The position numbers were made by a program, and so were the translations under genes. A stretch of 64,000 nucleotides of DNA from Micrococcales bacterium (lineage in GTDB: Bacteria; Actinomycetota; Actinomycetes; Actinomycetales; Cellulomonadaceae), in NCBI GenBank assembly GCA_009777345.1, contig WRMB01000002.1, forward strand, positions 34,842 through 98,841. The letters are read 5' to 3'. Shown here in pieces: positions 36,729 to 45,457 of this stretch (positions are counted from its first letter, which is position 1; every line of letters begins with the position of its first letter). The notes beneath the pieces are model-generated. The model saw only the letters and a program-made list of their open reading frames with translations. It did no database searches and was not told where the DNA came from.

Positions 36729-38738
36729 GTGAGCGAGACCAGAAGACCCCCGGTCCGCCGGCACGGCCCGATGGCCGGCATGATGCCGACCGAGAAGTCG
36801 ATGGACTTCGTCGGCTCGGGTCGGCGGCTGATCCGCACGCTGCGGCCCGAACGGCTGCGGCTGACCGCTGTGGTCGGGCTGTCGGTCGGGTCGGTGGCGC
36901 TGTCGGTCGTCGGGCCGAAGCTGTTGGGGCGGGCGACGGACATCATCTTCGAAGGCGTCGTCGGCCGGCTGGTGGGACGACAGCTGGAGAACCCGGAGTT
37001 CGGCCAGCTGCTGCAGAGCAAGGGGGTCGACCCGTCCCAGGCCACTATCACCGACGTGAGCCAGGCGCTGTCGAGCCTGGGCGGCAACGAGGCCAAGCTG
37101 GGTGACATGCTGGGCGGGATGTCCCACGTCGTGGTGGGTCAGGGCGTGGACTTCGGCCGGCTGGCCGTGGTGCTCGCGGCGGTCGTCGCGGTGTATCTCG
37201 GGTCGTTCGTGTTCGGCTGGGTGGCCGGTCGGCTCACCGCCCTGGCGGTGCAGAACACCGCGCGGTCCCTGCGCAACGATGTCGAGGCCAAGCTGTCCCG
37301 GCTGCCGCTGAAGTACGTGGACGGCCAGCCCCGCGGTGAGCTGCTGTCCCGGGTGACCAACGACATCGACAACGTCGCCCAGTCGTTGCAGCAGACCCTG
37401 TCCCAGCTGATCACGGCGCTGCTCACCGTGCTGGGCGTGCTGGCGATGATGTTCTGGATCTCCCCGGTGCTGGCGCTGGTCGCGCTGGTGACGGTGCCGC
37501 TGTCCGGTGTCGTGGCGGCGTTCATCGGCAAGCAGGCGCAGCCCAGCTTCGTCGGCCAGTGGAAGCACACCGGCGAGGTCAACGCCCATATCGAGGAGAT
37601 GTTCACCGGGCACACCCTGATCACCGTGTTCGGTCGGCGGGAGCAGGCGCAGCGGGTGTTCGACGAACGCAACGCGGCCCTGTACGCCTCGGCGTTCCGG
37701 GCGATGTTCGTCTCGGGCACCATGCAGCCGGTGATGGGTTTTATCGCCAATATCAACTACCTGATCGTGGCGGTCTTCGGCGGGCTGAAGGTCGCCTCGG
37801 GCACGATGACGCTGGGTGACGTGCAGGCTTTCATCCAGTACTCGCGGCAGTTCACCCAGCCGATCACCCAGATCGCGTCCATGGCGAACCTCATGCAGTC
37901 CGGGGTGGCCTCGGCCGAGCGGGTGTTCGAGCTGCTGGACGCCACCGAGCAGGATCGGGACCCCGACCCGGCGGCGACGGTGGTCGATGTGCGCGGCCGG
38001 GTCGTGTTCGACGACGTGTCGTTCAGCTACGACCCGGCCTGCCCGCTCATCGAGCACCTGGACCTGGTGGCCGAGCCTGGCCAGACCATCGCCATCGTCG
38101 GCCCGACCGGGGCGGGCAAGACCACCCTGGTGAACCTCGTCATGCGGTTCTACGAGGTCGACGCCGGGCGGATCACTCTCGACGGGGTGGACACCCGCAC
38201 GCTGACCCGCGACCACCTGCGCCACCAGATCGGCATGGTGCTGCAGGACACCTGGCTGTACTCGGGCACCATCGCCGACAACATCGCCTACGGCGTGGAC
38301 GGTGCCACCCGCGAGCAGGTGGTCGAAGCCGCCAAGGCCACGCACGTCGACCGTTTCGTGCGGCACCTGCCCGACGGGTACGACACGATCGTCGACGACG
38401 ACGGCGGCACCGTCTCGGCCGGTGAGAAACAGCTGCTGACCATCACCCGGGCCTTCCTGGCGGACCGGGCGATCCTCATCCTGGACGAGGCCACCAGCTC
38501 GGTGGACACCCGCACGGAAGTCCTCGTGCAGCAGGCCATGGCGACACTGCGCGCGGGGCGTACGTCGTTCGTCATCGCCCACCGGCTGTCCACCATCCGC
38601 GACGCCGACACGATCCTCGTCATGGAGCACGGCCAGATCGTCGAGCAGGGTTCCCACGACCAGCTGCTGGCGGCCGGTGGCGTCTACGCCCGGCTGTACC
38701 GCAGCCAGTTCGCCGCCGCCGCGGCCGAGTTCGACTGA
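36729..38738 (+). CDS. ABC exporter half-transporter, subunit 2 (canonical Walker B)
   Basis: A 669-residue partner exporter subunit. The N-terminus is a basic tail (RRPPVRRHGPMAG), then six membrane helices interrupted by a long loop containing a Gly/Met-rich stretch (~80-140), and an ATPase domain with Walker A GPTGAGKTTL, a degenerate signature VSAGEKQLLTITRAF, and an intact Walker B ILILDEATSSVD. The asymmetry complements subunit 1: each composite ATP site combines one canonical and one degenerate element. Probably a lipid, peptide or drug exporter. Confidence 0.92.
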   Translation: MSETRRPPVRRHGPMAGMMPTEKSMDFVGSGRRLIRTLRPERLRLTAVVGLSVGSVALSVVGPKLLGRATDIIFEGVVGRLVGRQLENPEFGQLLQSKGVDPSQATITDVSQALSSLGGNEAKLGDMLGGMSHVVVGQGVDFGRLAVVLAAVVAVYLGSFVFGWVAGRLTALAVQNTARSLRNDVEAKLSRLPLKYVDGQPRGELLSRVTNDIDNVAQSLQQTLSQLITALLTVLGVLAMMFWISPVLALVALVTVPLSGVVAAFIGKQAQPSFVGQWKHTGEVNAHIEEMFTGHTLITVFGRREQAQRVFDERNAALYASAFRAMFVSGTMQPVMGFIANINYLIVAVFGGLKVASGTMTLGDVQAFIQYSRQFTQPITQIASMANLMQSGVASAERVFELLDATEQDRDPDPAATVVDVRGRVVFDDVSFSYDPACPLIEHLDLVAEPGQTIAIVGPTGAGKTTLVNLVMRFYEVDAGRITLDGVDTRTLTRDHLRHQIGMVLQDTWLYSGTIADNIAYGVDGATREQVVEAAKATHVDRFVRHLPDGYDTIVDDDGGTVSAGEKQLLTITRAFLADRAILILDEATSSVDTRTEVLVQQAMATLRAGRTSFVIAHRLSTIRDADTILVMEHGQIVEQGSHDQLLAAGGVYARLYRSQFAAAAAEFD

Positions 38739-38756
38739 TGCCTACCGGGATCGCGT

Positions 38757-39713
38757 ATGCGGGCTGAGCCGTGCCCGGTCGCGTCGGCCGACGACCCGCG
38801 GCTGGGCGACTACGTCGGGCTGACCGATGTCGCCCTGCGTACCCGGACCGAACCCGCCGCCGGGCTGTACATCGCGGAGAGCTCGACGGTGCTGGGTCGG
38901 GCCCTGGCCGCCGGGCACCGGCCCCGGTCGGTGCTGTGCGCCCCGCGCTGGTTGGACGACGTCGTCGCCCTGCTGGCCAGTTCGGGCCTCACGGCGGCGG
39001 CCGGTGAGGTCGTGCCGGTGTACGTGGCGGACGAGCCGGTGCTGGAGTCCATCACCGGGTTCCACGTGCACCGGGGAGCGCTGGCCGCGATGCACCGTCC
39101 CGCGCTGCTGCCCGTCGCGGACGTCGTCGCGGACGCCCGTCGTGTGGTCGTCCTGGAAGACCTGGTCGACCACACCAACGTCGGCGCCGCGTTCCGGGCC
39201 TGCGCCGGGCTGGGCGTGGACGCGGTGCTGGTCACCCCGTCGTGCGCCGACCCGCTGTACCGCCGATCGGTTCGCGTGTCCATGGGCGCGGTGTTCGGTG
39301 TCCCGTGGACGCGCCTGCCCAGCTGGCCGGACCCCCCGGTTGAGCACTGTCCGACAACGGGGTCTGTGTCGCGACTACGGGGTCCGGGACCCCGTAGTCG
39401 CGACACAAACCCCGCTCGCGCTGAGCAGGTCGATGCTGGCGCCGAGCCGTCTGGTGGTGTCCAGCAGCTGCGCGACCTGGGCTTTACCGTCGTCGCCCTG
39501 GCCTTGGACGACGACGCCACCACCCTGGACGCTCTGGCAGCTGCCCTGCCCGAGCGTCTGGCCCTGGTCTTCGGCACCGAGGGTGACGGTCTGCGCCGCC
39601 GCACCGTGGCGGCCTGCGACCGGGTGGTCCGCATCCCTATGTCCGGCGGCATCGACTCCCTCAACGTCGCCTCAGCCGTCGCCGTCGCCGCCTGGGCCAC
39701 CCGCCCAGGCTGA
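38757..39713 (+). CDS. SpoU/TrmH family RNA 2'-O-methyltransferase with in-frame palindromic insert
   Basis: SPOUT-fold rRNA or tRNA 2'-O-ribose methyltransferase, 318 residues, longer than the usual ~270-285. A substrate-binding N-terminal domain precedes the SPOUT domain with VVVLEDLVDHTNVGAAFR (motif 1), LALVFGTEGDGL (motif 2) and RIPMSGGIDSLNVASAVAVA (motif 3, the knot). Between motif 1 and motif 2, ~27 residues rich in Arg, Pro and Ser are encoded by a perfect-looking palindrome (see separate entry). The catalytic motifs are intact, so the enzyme may still work. The insertion lies at a surface loop in family structures (inference). Target RNA unknown. Confidence 0.88.
   Translation: MRAEPCPVASADDPRLGDYVGLTDVALRTRTEPAAGLYIAESSTVLGRALAAGHRPRSVLCAPRWLDDVVALLASSGLTAAAGEVVPVYVADEPVLESITGFHVHRGALAAMHRPALLPVADVVADARRVVVLEDLVDHTNVGAAFRACAGLGVDAVLVTPSCADPLYRRSVRVSMGAVFGVPWTRLPSWPDPPVEHCPTTGSVSRLRGPGPRSRDTNPARAEQVDAGAEPSGGVQQLRDLGFTVVALALDDDATTLDALAAALPERLALVFGTEGDGLRRRTVAACDRVVRIPMSGGIDSLNVASAVAVAAWATRPG
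39341..39427 (+). repeat. In-frame palindromic element inside the TrmH-family gene
   Basis: A 57-bp inverted repeat (39358-39414; 28-base arms, one mismatch, one central base) sits inside the coding sequence. TGAGCA occurs on each side (39341-39346 and 39422-39427), exactly 81 bases apart, so removing one unit would restore a frame of 27 fewer codons. GTGTCGCG/CGCGACAC at the arm ends is shared with other hairpins in the window. Confidence 0.65.
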
Positions 39714-39855
39714 CTGTTCGACTGAGCGACGGCCACCAGAGCGGTGGTAGCTCGGGGTGGGGCGCACTGTGCAGGCCACCGTGCTGGAGACAGAGACAGC
39801 TTAGATACCAGAGAAGAGTCTCCAGTCCGGGCCGCAGGTCTCGGCCTCTCTCTCG

Positions 39856-40272
39856 TTATTCTTCTCGGCGGCTGGCGGCCGACGGGTCGACCCGGGTGAC
39901 GGTGCGCGCCTTGTCGATGCCCTTGTCGAAAGAAGCGATCTCGGGGGTCTGGGTGTTCTCGGCGTAGGCCACCAGGTAGGCGTCTGCGAAGTCCATGCGG
40001 TCGTCGGAGTAGAGGTCGAGGGCTCGCAGGATGAGCGACGGATGCTCGCAGACGACGGACTCCATCGCGACCAGGGCTCGCAGTGCAGCCGCGGTCGTCG
40101 GACGCGGAGCCTGGTAGAACGACTGCAGGACGTACACCGTCTCGGCGGCGATGACGTCGGTCAGGACGAGACTGGTCGCCTGGCTCAGGTACGCGGTGGC
40201 GTCACGACCCATCGTGGGCGGGTCCTGAGTCAGGTGCCGGACGATGACGTTGGTGTCGAGCAGCGTGCTCAC
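39856..40272 (-). CDS. VapC-type PIN toxin of an AbrB/PIN pair
   Basis: A 138-residue PIN domain: STLLDTNVIVRHL (first Asp), IAAETVYVL (Glu), RMDFADAYLVAYA (Asp) and EIASFDKGIDK (final Asp). The start is placed at GTG 40272, where the conserved STLLDTN begins, rather than the ORF-track 40299. It lies 58 bases downstream of the AbrB-type antitoxin gene on the same strand, and they probably form one operon. Confidence 0.85.
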   Translation of the reverse strand: MSTLLDTNVIVRHLTQDPPTMGRDATAYLSQATSLVLTDVIAAETVYVLQSFYQAPRPTTAAALRALVAMESVVCEHPSLILRALDLYSDDRMDFADAYLVAYAENTQTPEIASFDKGIDKARTVTRVDPSAASRREE

Positions 40273-40330
40273 GACGTTGGTTCCCCCTCGGTAGACCAAC
40301 GATCATACGTCGTGCTGACCGGTTGGCGGC

Positions 40331-40573
40331 TCACGCCTGCCCACGTTCTCGTCGTGCCGTCTCCAGGACATCTGCCCAGGTGGCTCCCCGGCGGTCCTCT
40401 GGCACGGGGATGCTCCCGGCCAGGGCGAGGAAGTCGCGGCTCTTCTCGACCACCATCCTGCCGTCCGTGACCGTGAACAGGAGCTTGTCTCCAGCCGAGA
40501 TGGACAGCGCCCGGCGCACCGGAGCCGGTAGCGTCACCTGTCCTTTCGATGTGACAGTCGCAATGCTTGACAT
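40331..40573 (-). CDS. AbrB/SpoVT-type antitoxin
   Basis: An 80-residue swapped-hairpin DNA-binding protein: SIATVTSKGQVTLPAPVRRALSISAGDKLLFTV is the AbrB domain, and the C-terminal half (EDRRGATWADVLETARRER) would wrap the toxin. AAGGAG just upstream sets ATG 40573. It is paired with the PIN toxin downstream. Confidence 0.87.
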   Translation of the reverse strand: MSSIATVTSKGQVTLPAPVRRALSISAGDKLLFTVTDGRMVVEKSRDFLALAGSIPVPEDRRGATWADVLETARRERGQA

Positions 40574-40686
40574 GATGGCTCCTTACCTTTCACGCAGGAC
40601 AAGGATACCAGGTGGTGTCTCTGACGGTCCCTGTCCAGGCGGTCCGGTCGGGCTACGGTGCGCCGTCGTCGCAGGCCGCTGCCTAC

Positions 40687-40752
40687 TTGTCCCAGGGCTG
40701 ATGACCTCGATGCCAAGGTCGGCGAAGTCGGAGGTGTTGTGGGTGGCGACGG
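40687..40752 (-). pseudogene. Truncated copy of the FitB-like toxin gene C-terminus
   Basis: These 66 bases differ from 41184-41250, inside the intact toxin gene, at only six positions. In the minus frame they read THNTSDFADLGIEVISPG against TRNTSDFADLGIEIINPW in the intact protein. The copy ends abruptly at ~40752, where sequence on the plus strand becomes a DNA polymerase fragment. It is therefore a remnant of a duplicated toxin-antitoxin module. Confidence 0.75.
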
Positions 40753-41025
40753 GTGGACGCGATCCCCGACGCCGTGGTCGACCTGGCGATGAGGATGCTG
40801 CACCTGCCCCGCCACCTGGGCATCCACCCCGGTGGCATGGTGATGTGCGACCGCCCGGTGGTCGAGGTCTGCCCGGTGGAGTGGGCCCGTAAGCCGGGCC
40901 GCACCGTGCTGCAGTGGGACAAGGACGACTGCGCCGACGCTGGGCTGGTGAAGTTCGACCTGCTGGGCCTGGGGGCTCTGACCGCGCTGTACCACACCTT
41001 CGGGTACTGGGACACCCCTGGGTAA
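40753..41025 (+). pseudogene. Fragment of error-prone DNA polymerase III alpha (dnaE2)
   Basis: About 75 residues (LPRHLGIHPGGMVMCDRPVV, CPVEWARKPGRTVLQWDKDD and GLVKFDLLGLGALTAL) match an internal stretch of the ImuC/DnaE2 polymerase. After TALY the homology ends with HTFGYWDTPG and a stop. A full polymerase is over 1000 residues, and neither the upstream PHP domain nor the downstream palm remainder is present. It is fused to the toxin remnant at its left edge, which marks an illegitimate recombination junction. Confidence 0.8.
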
Positions 41026-41122
41026 CCAGCTGCACAAACCGGACATCTCAGGCAACGAGTTACTGGACCAACCTGGCATAGCCGATGAAAACCCTGAGTC
41101 GAAGATAGGTGACCACACCTGG
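41026..41122. other. Unassigned 97-base stretch of lower GC
   Basis: This stretch reads unlike its neighbours in base composition (many A and T runs, for example GATGAAAACCCTGAG) and holds no gene or clear hairpin. It separates the dnaE2 fragment from the intact toxin gene and may be residue of a mobile element. Confidence 0.3.
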
Positions 41123-41593
41123 TCAGCCGGTGCGTTGGAGGGTGACCTGGTAGCCCATGGCCTCCAGCTGTGCGACGGCGCGGTTGTCCCAGGGGTTGAT
41201 GATCTCGATGCCGAGGTCGGCGAAGTCGGAGGTGTTGCGGGTAGCGACGGATGCACCTGCGACCTTGGCGATGGCGGCGATCTGGCCGTCTTCGGCGGCG
41301 GGCTCGTGCCCGGCGCGACGAGCCTCGGCCCGAAGGTGGGCGTGGGCTCGAGCGGCGTCGCAGTCGTAGGCCAGGACGCGAGGGTGCAGGTCGGCGAGCA
41401 TCTGCTCGACCTGCTTCTCTACGACGGTCTTGCGGTGGCCGTCGGGCAGCAGCGCGACGCCGTACCGCAGCTCGTGGACGGTGGTGACCGCCATGTAGAC
41501 GTCGAGCGCGTGGGCCGCCATCCAGCCCAGCACCCGACCGTCGGGGTCTGGTCGCAAGGTCTCGGACCAGACGTTGGTGTCGACGACGATCAC
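41123..41593 (-). CDS. FitB/VapC-like PIN toxin
   Basis: A 156-residue PIN domain of the FitB group: IVVDTNVWSETLRP (Asp), AVTTVHELRYGVALLPDGHRK (Glu and the group's basic helix), PAAEDGQIAAIAK (Asp) and ATRNTSDFADLGIEIINPW (terminal Asp). The GTG start overlaps the antitoxin stop by four bases. A truncated copy of its 3' part lies about 500 bases downstream (40687-40752). Confidence 0.88.
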   Translation of the reverse strand: MIVVDTNVWSETLRPDPDGRVLGWMAAHALDVYMAVTTVHELRYGVALLPDGHRKTVVEKQVEQMLADLHPRVLAYDCDAARAHAHLRAEARRAGHEPAAEDGQIAAIAKVAGASVATRNTSDFADLGIEIINPWDNRAVAQLEAMGYQVTLQRTG

Positions 41594-41835
41594 AACGCGT
41601 CGACCTCGCGCGACGTACGGCGGACCGGGACGGGGAGCTCGATACCACCGTGCTGGTCGCGGAACGCTGCGGCGTGGTCGAGCCAGGCCAGCACCGGGTC
41701 AGGCTGGTCGGCCGCCACCGCATCGACCAAGATCGCGCGCACCTCTGCCTCCATCGACCGCCGGTGCTTCGCAGCCCGGACACGCAGAGCCTCCTTGACC
41801 GATCCAGGTAGGTTCCGCACCAACAGCTGGGACAT
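41590..41835 (-). CDS. FitA-like ribbon-helix-helix antitoxin
   Basis: An 81-residue protein with the FitA-type RHH N-terminus SQLLVRNLPGSVKEALRVRAAKHRRSMEAEVRAIL and a toxin-binding C-terminal tail. GGAGG lies upstream of ATG 41835. It is coupled to the downstream toxin gene by a GTGA overlap. Confidence 0.87.
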   Translation of the reverse strand: MSQLLVRNLPGSVKEALRVRAAKHRRSMEAEVRAILVDAVAADQPDPVLAWLDHAAAFRDQHGGIELPVPVRRTSREVDAL

Positions 41836-42224
41836 CTCGCACCTCCGATATCAACGATAGCACCCCAGTTGGTCACCGTCTATGGCTCCGGGCTGAGGGA
41901 GACCGGAGCGATGCGTGTCTTCAGACGGCCAGGTCGCGGCGCCGGGGAGGGCGACGAGCAGGCGCAGCCGGGAGCGGCGGACGCCGGAGTCGGTGATGAC
42001 CGGGGGGCGGGCGTCGACGAGCAGCCGGTCCAGCCGTCCAGGCGGTCCGGTCTGGCTACAGGTGGCGAACACGGTCAGGCGGTACCCGTCGACGTGGTGG
42101 CGCGCTGGTGCCGGTGGTCGGCCGGGCCGGTCCAAGGTCGGTAGCATCGTCAGCGGCGTCACTCCGGCCACCGACGGTCCGGCTCGTCACCCGTGCGCCT
42201 CACCGATGCGAGGAGTCCAGTCCC
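41836..42224. other. 389-base gap with possible transposase remnant
   Basis: No supported gene. On the minus strand an open frame (42171-41851) contains [13 protein letters not shown], which reminds me of IS1380-type transposases, but the rest does not follow the family. The other frames look non-coding. No T-box or other riboswitch preceding thrS was recognised. The segment is probably eroded accessory DNA. Confidence 0.25.
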
Positions 42225-44237
42225 GTGCCCCAGTCCCTGAACCTCACCGTCGACGGCGTCGCGACCACGGTGGCAGCAGGCACGACCGGCACTACGACCG
42301 GCGCAGAGCTGTTCGCCGGGCGGCGTGACGTCGTCGTGATGCGGGTCGACGGCCAGCTGTGCGACCTGGCCGCTGTGGTGGCCGACGGGGCGCAGGTCGA
42401 GTCGGTCACCATCGACTCCCCGGACGGCCTGGCGGTGCTGCGGCACTCCGCGGCGCACGTCCTGGCGCAAGCCGTGCAGGAGGTGGACCCGCAGGCCAGA
42501 CTCGGGATCGGGCCGCCGATCACCGACGGGTTCTACTACGACTTCGACGTGGCCACCCCCTTCACACCCGACGACCTGCGGGCCCTGGAGAAGACCATGG
42601 CGCGGATCGTCAAGGAGGGGCAGACGTTCCACCGGGTGGAGGTCACCGAAGCCCAGGCCCGCGAGCTTGAGGCATCTGAGCCGTACAAGCTGGAGCTCAT
42701 CGGGCTCAAGGGCGAGGCAGACGACACCGACGGGGCGTCGGTCGAGGTCGGGCTGGGCGGGCTCACCGTGTACGAGAACCGGCGGCGCGACGGTTCGGTG
42801 GCCTGGCAGGACCTGTGCCGTGGCCCGCACCTGCCGTCGACCCGGCTGATCGGCAACGGGTTCCGGCTCACCCGGTCGGCGGCGGCATACTGGCGCGGGT
42901 CGGAGAAGAACCCGCAGCTGCAGCGGATCTACGGCACTGCCTGGGCCTCCAAGGACGACCTGCGGGCGCACCTGGACCGGATCGCCGAGGCCGAGCGCAG
43001 AGACCACCGCAAGCTGGGCAACGAGCTGGACCTGTTCAGCTTCCCCGAGGAGATCGGGTCGGGCCTGCCGGTGTTCCACCCCAAGGGCGGGATCGTCCGC
43101 ATGGAGATGGAGGACTACGCGCGGCGGCGCCACCTGGCCGCCGGGTACTCCTTCGTGACGACCCCGCACATCACCAAGGCCCGGCTGTTCGAGACCTCCA
43201 AGCACCTTCAGTGGTACGCCGACGGGATGTACCCGCCGATGCAGCTCGACGAGGAGCGCGACGCCCAGGGCAACGTGCGCCGGGCCGCCCAGGACTACTA
43301 CCTCAAGCCCATGAACTGCCCGATGCACAACCTGATCTACTCCTCACGGGGCCGGTCGTACCGCGAGCTGCCGCTGCGGCTGTTCGAGTTCGGGACGGTG
43401 TACCGGTACGAGAAGTCCGGGGTGGTGCACGGCCTGACCCGGGCCCGGGGGTTCACCCAGGACGACGCGCATATCTACACGACACGCGAGCAGATGCGCG
43501 ACGAGCTGGCGTCGCTGCTGGACTTCGTCCTCGGCCTGCTGCGCGACTACGGGCTGGCGGACTTCTACCTGGAGCTGTCCACCCGCGACCCAGAAAAGTC
43601 CGTCGGCGACGAGGCGACATGGGCGGAAGCAACCGAGACCCTGCGCCAGGTGGCCACCGCGTCCGGCCTGGACCTGGTCGACGACCCGGGCGGTGCCGCG
43701 TTCTACGGCCCGAAGATCTCCGTGCAGGCCAAGGACGCCATCGGCCGCACCTGGCAGCTGTCCACCATCCAGCTGGACTTCTTCGAGCCCGAGCTGTTCG
43801 AGCTGGAGTACACCGCGGCCGACGGCACCCGGCAGCGGCCGGTCATGATCCACCGGGCGCTGTTCGGGTCGATCGAACGGTTCTTCGCCATCCTCCTCGA
43901 GCACTACGCGGGGGTGTTCCCGGTCTGGCTGGCCCCCGTGCAGGTATTGGCCGTGCCGGTGGCCGAACCGTTCGAGGCCCACCTGGCCGACGTCGTCGCG
44001 CGGCTGCGCGCCCAGGGGATCCGGGCCGAGACGGACCTCTCCGACGACCGGTTCGGCAAGAAGATCCGCAACGCCGCCACCGCCAAGGTGCCGTTCGTGC
44101 TCATCGCGGGGGAGCAGGACGTCGCCGCGGGTGCCGTGTCGTTCCGGTACCGCGACGGACGGCAGGACAACCAGGTGCCTGTCGCCGAGGCCGTGGAACG
44201 GATCGTCGCCGCGGTGCGCGACCGGGTGCAGGTATGA
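42225..44237 (+). CDS. thrS: Threonyl-tRNA synthetase
   Basis: Class II aminoacyl-tRNA synthetase charging tRNA-Thr, 670 residues. A TGS domain (~1-70), the editing domain ([10 protein letters not shown], and a later GPH motif), the catalytic core with the zinc Cys in KPMNCPMHN, motif 2 [20 protein letters not shown] and motif 3 [12 protein letters not shown], and a C-terminal anticodon domain ([13 protein letters not shown]...) are present in order. GAGGAG nine bases before GTG 42225 sets the start. The TGA overlaps the next ATG by four bases; this is the head gene of the PIM operon. Confidence 0.96.
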   Translation: MPQSLNLTVDGVATTVAAGTTGTTTGAELFAGRRDVVVMRVDGQLCDLAAVVADGAQVESVTIDSPDGLAVLRHSAAHVLAQAVQEVDPQARLGIGPPITDGFYYDFDVATPFTPDDLRALEKTMARIVKEGQTFHRVEVTEAQARELEASEPYKLELIGLKGEADDTDGASVEVGLGGLTVYENRRRDGSVAWQDLCRGPHLPSTRLIGNGFRLTRSAAAYWRGSEKNPQLQRIYGTAWASKDDLRAHLDRIAEAERRDHRKLGNELDLFSFPEEIGSGLPVFHPKGGIVRMEMEDYARRRHLAAGYSFVTTPHITKARLFETSKHLQWYADGMYPPMQLDEERDAQGNVRRAAQDYYLKPMNCPMHNLIYSSRGRSYRELPLRLFEFGTVYRYEKSGVVHGLTRARGFTQDDAHIYTTREQMRDELASLLDFVLGLLRDYGLADFYLELSTRDPEKSVGDEATWAEATETLRQVATASGLDLVDDPGGAAFYGPKISVQAKDAIGRTWQLSTIQLDFFEPELFELEYTAADGTRQRPVMIHRALFGSIERFFAILLEHYAGVFPVWLAPVQVLAVPVAEPFEAHLADVVARLRAQGIRAETDLSDDRFGKKIRNAATAKVPFVLIAGEQDVAAGAVSFRYRDGRQDNQVPVAEAVERIVAAVRDRVQV

Positions 44238-44830
44238 CGATGCCCACGCCGACGGACCAGACGCCCGACGAGCCTGTGCTGCCAGAAGGGCCGCCCGGGC
44301 TGGCCGGAGACCCCGACGGGATGCAGCGGCTGTGGGTGCCGCACCGGATGGTCTACCTCGGCGGGGCCGACAAGCCCTCCGACGACGGTCCCGGCCCCGG
44401 CTGCCCCTTCTGCCGGGTGCAGACCCAGGACGACGCGACCGCGCTCGTCGTGGCCCGGGGCGAGCGGGCGTTCGTCGTGCTCAACCTGTACCCGTACAAC
44501 TCCGGGCACCTGCTGGTCTGCCCGTACCGGCACGTCGCCGACTACGTGGCGCTGGACGACGACGAGACAGCCGAGGTCACGGCGCTGACCCGCACTGCGA
44601 TCCGGGCCCTGACCCACGCCTACCAGCCGCACGGCTTCAACCTGGGCATGAACCAGGGCGCGGTCGCCGGGGCGGGTATCGCCGCGCACCTGCACCAGCA
44701 CGTCGTGCCACGGTGGTCCGGGGACGCGAACTTCCTGCCGATCGTCGCCCGCACCCGGGCCCTGCCCGAGCTGCTGGCCGACGCCCGGTCCCGTCTGGCG
44801 CAGGCGTGGACTGCCGTGACTGGAGGCTGA
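44234..44830 (+). CDS. HIT family hydrolase/AP4A phosphorylase (Rv2613c-like)
   Basis: Nucleotide-binding HIT protein, 198 residues, related to M. tuberculosis Rv2613c, a diadenosine tetraphosphate phosphorylase. [10 protein letters not shown] is the histidine triad, and CPFC near the N-terminus is the usual zinc-binding pair. The family role is turnover of Ap4A, a by-product of aminoacyl-tRNA synthetases, which fits its place directly after thrS with four overlapping bases. Start ATG 44234. Confidence 0.9.
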   Translation: MTMPTPTDQTPDEPVLPEGPPGLAGDPDGMQRLWVPHRMVYLGGADKPSDDGPGPGCPFCRVQTQDDATALVVARGERAFVVLNLYPYNSGHLLVCPYRHVADYVALDDDETAEVTALTRTAIRALTHAYQPHGFNLGMNQGAVAGAGIAAHLHQHVVPRWSGDANFLPIVARTRALPELLADARSRLAQAWTAVTGG

Positions 44831-44833
44831 GAC

Positions 44834-45457
44834 GTGCTCGACCGTCTGCGTGGCGCAGCGACCCGCCTGTTCACCCCGCTGGCCCGGGTGCTGCTGCGCG
44901 CCGGGGTCAGCCCGGACGCCGTGACGATCACCGGGACGGTCGTCGTCGTGGCCGTGGCGCTGTGGGCCTTCCCGACCGGGCACCTGTTCGTCGGCGCCGC
45001 GGTGATCGGCGCGATGGTGCTCACCGACACCCTGGACGGGATCATGGCGCGGGCCTCGGGCCGCTCCGGGCCGTGGGGGGCGTTCCTGGACTCCACCCTG
45101 GACCGGTTCGCCGACGCCGCGATCTTCGCCGGGCTGGTGCTGTGGTTCGCCGGGCGCGGCGACGACCGGCTCACCATGGTCCTGGCCCTGGCCTGCCTGG
45201 TGCTCGGGTCGGTCGTGCCCTACGCCCGGGCACGGGCCGAAGGGGTCGGCCTGACCGCCAGGGTCGGCATCGCCGAACGGGCCGACCGGCTGGCTGTCGC
45301 GCTGCTCAGTACCGGTCTGGTCGGGCTGGGCCTGCCGCTGGTGGTGCTCACGGTGGCGCTCGGGCTGCTGGCCGTGGCCTCCGCGGTCACCGTCGTCCAG
45401 CGGATGGCCACGGTGCACCAGCAGGCCAAGGCGCTGCCGGAACCGGAGGAGCCGTGA
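44834..45457 (+). CDS. pgsA: Phosphatidylinositol phosphate synthase
   Basis: CDP-alcohol phosphotransferase, 207 residues, transferring inositol-1-phosphate to CDP-diacylglycerol (Rv2612c type) to start phosphatidylinositol and PIM synthesis in the cytoplasmic membrane. The signature DTLDGIMARASGRSGPWGAF followed by LDSTLDRFAD gives all metal-binding Asp residues, and six helices are visible. GTG 44834 begins 3 bases after the HIT stop. The stop overlaps the acyltransferase start. Confidence 0.92.
   Translation: MLDRLRGAATRLFTPLARVLLRAGVSPDAVTITGTVVVVAVALWAFPTGHLFVGAAVIGAMVLTDTLDGIMARASGRSGPWGAFLDSTLDRFADAAIFAGLVLWFAGRGDDRLTMVLALACLVLGSVVPYARARAEGVGLTARVGIAERADRLAVALLSTGLVGLGLPLVVLTVALGLLAVASAVTVVQRMATVHQQAKALPEPEEP

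Noticed and set aside
34313-37108. 931-residue minus-strand ORF opposite SPFH and ABC genes
   Set aside because: It covers several verified plus-strand genes and is rich in His/Gly/Arg/Asp, typical of a high-GC shadow frame.
41851-42171. Possible IS1380 transposase remnant
   Set aside because: Only one short block ([10 protein letters not shown]) recalls the family; the rest cannot be aligned by eye and no inverted repeats or second fragment were found.
41836-42224. T-box or other riboswitch before thrS
   Set aside because: No T-box sequence, specifier loop or terminator/antiterminator pair could be recognised.
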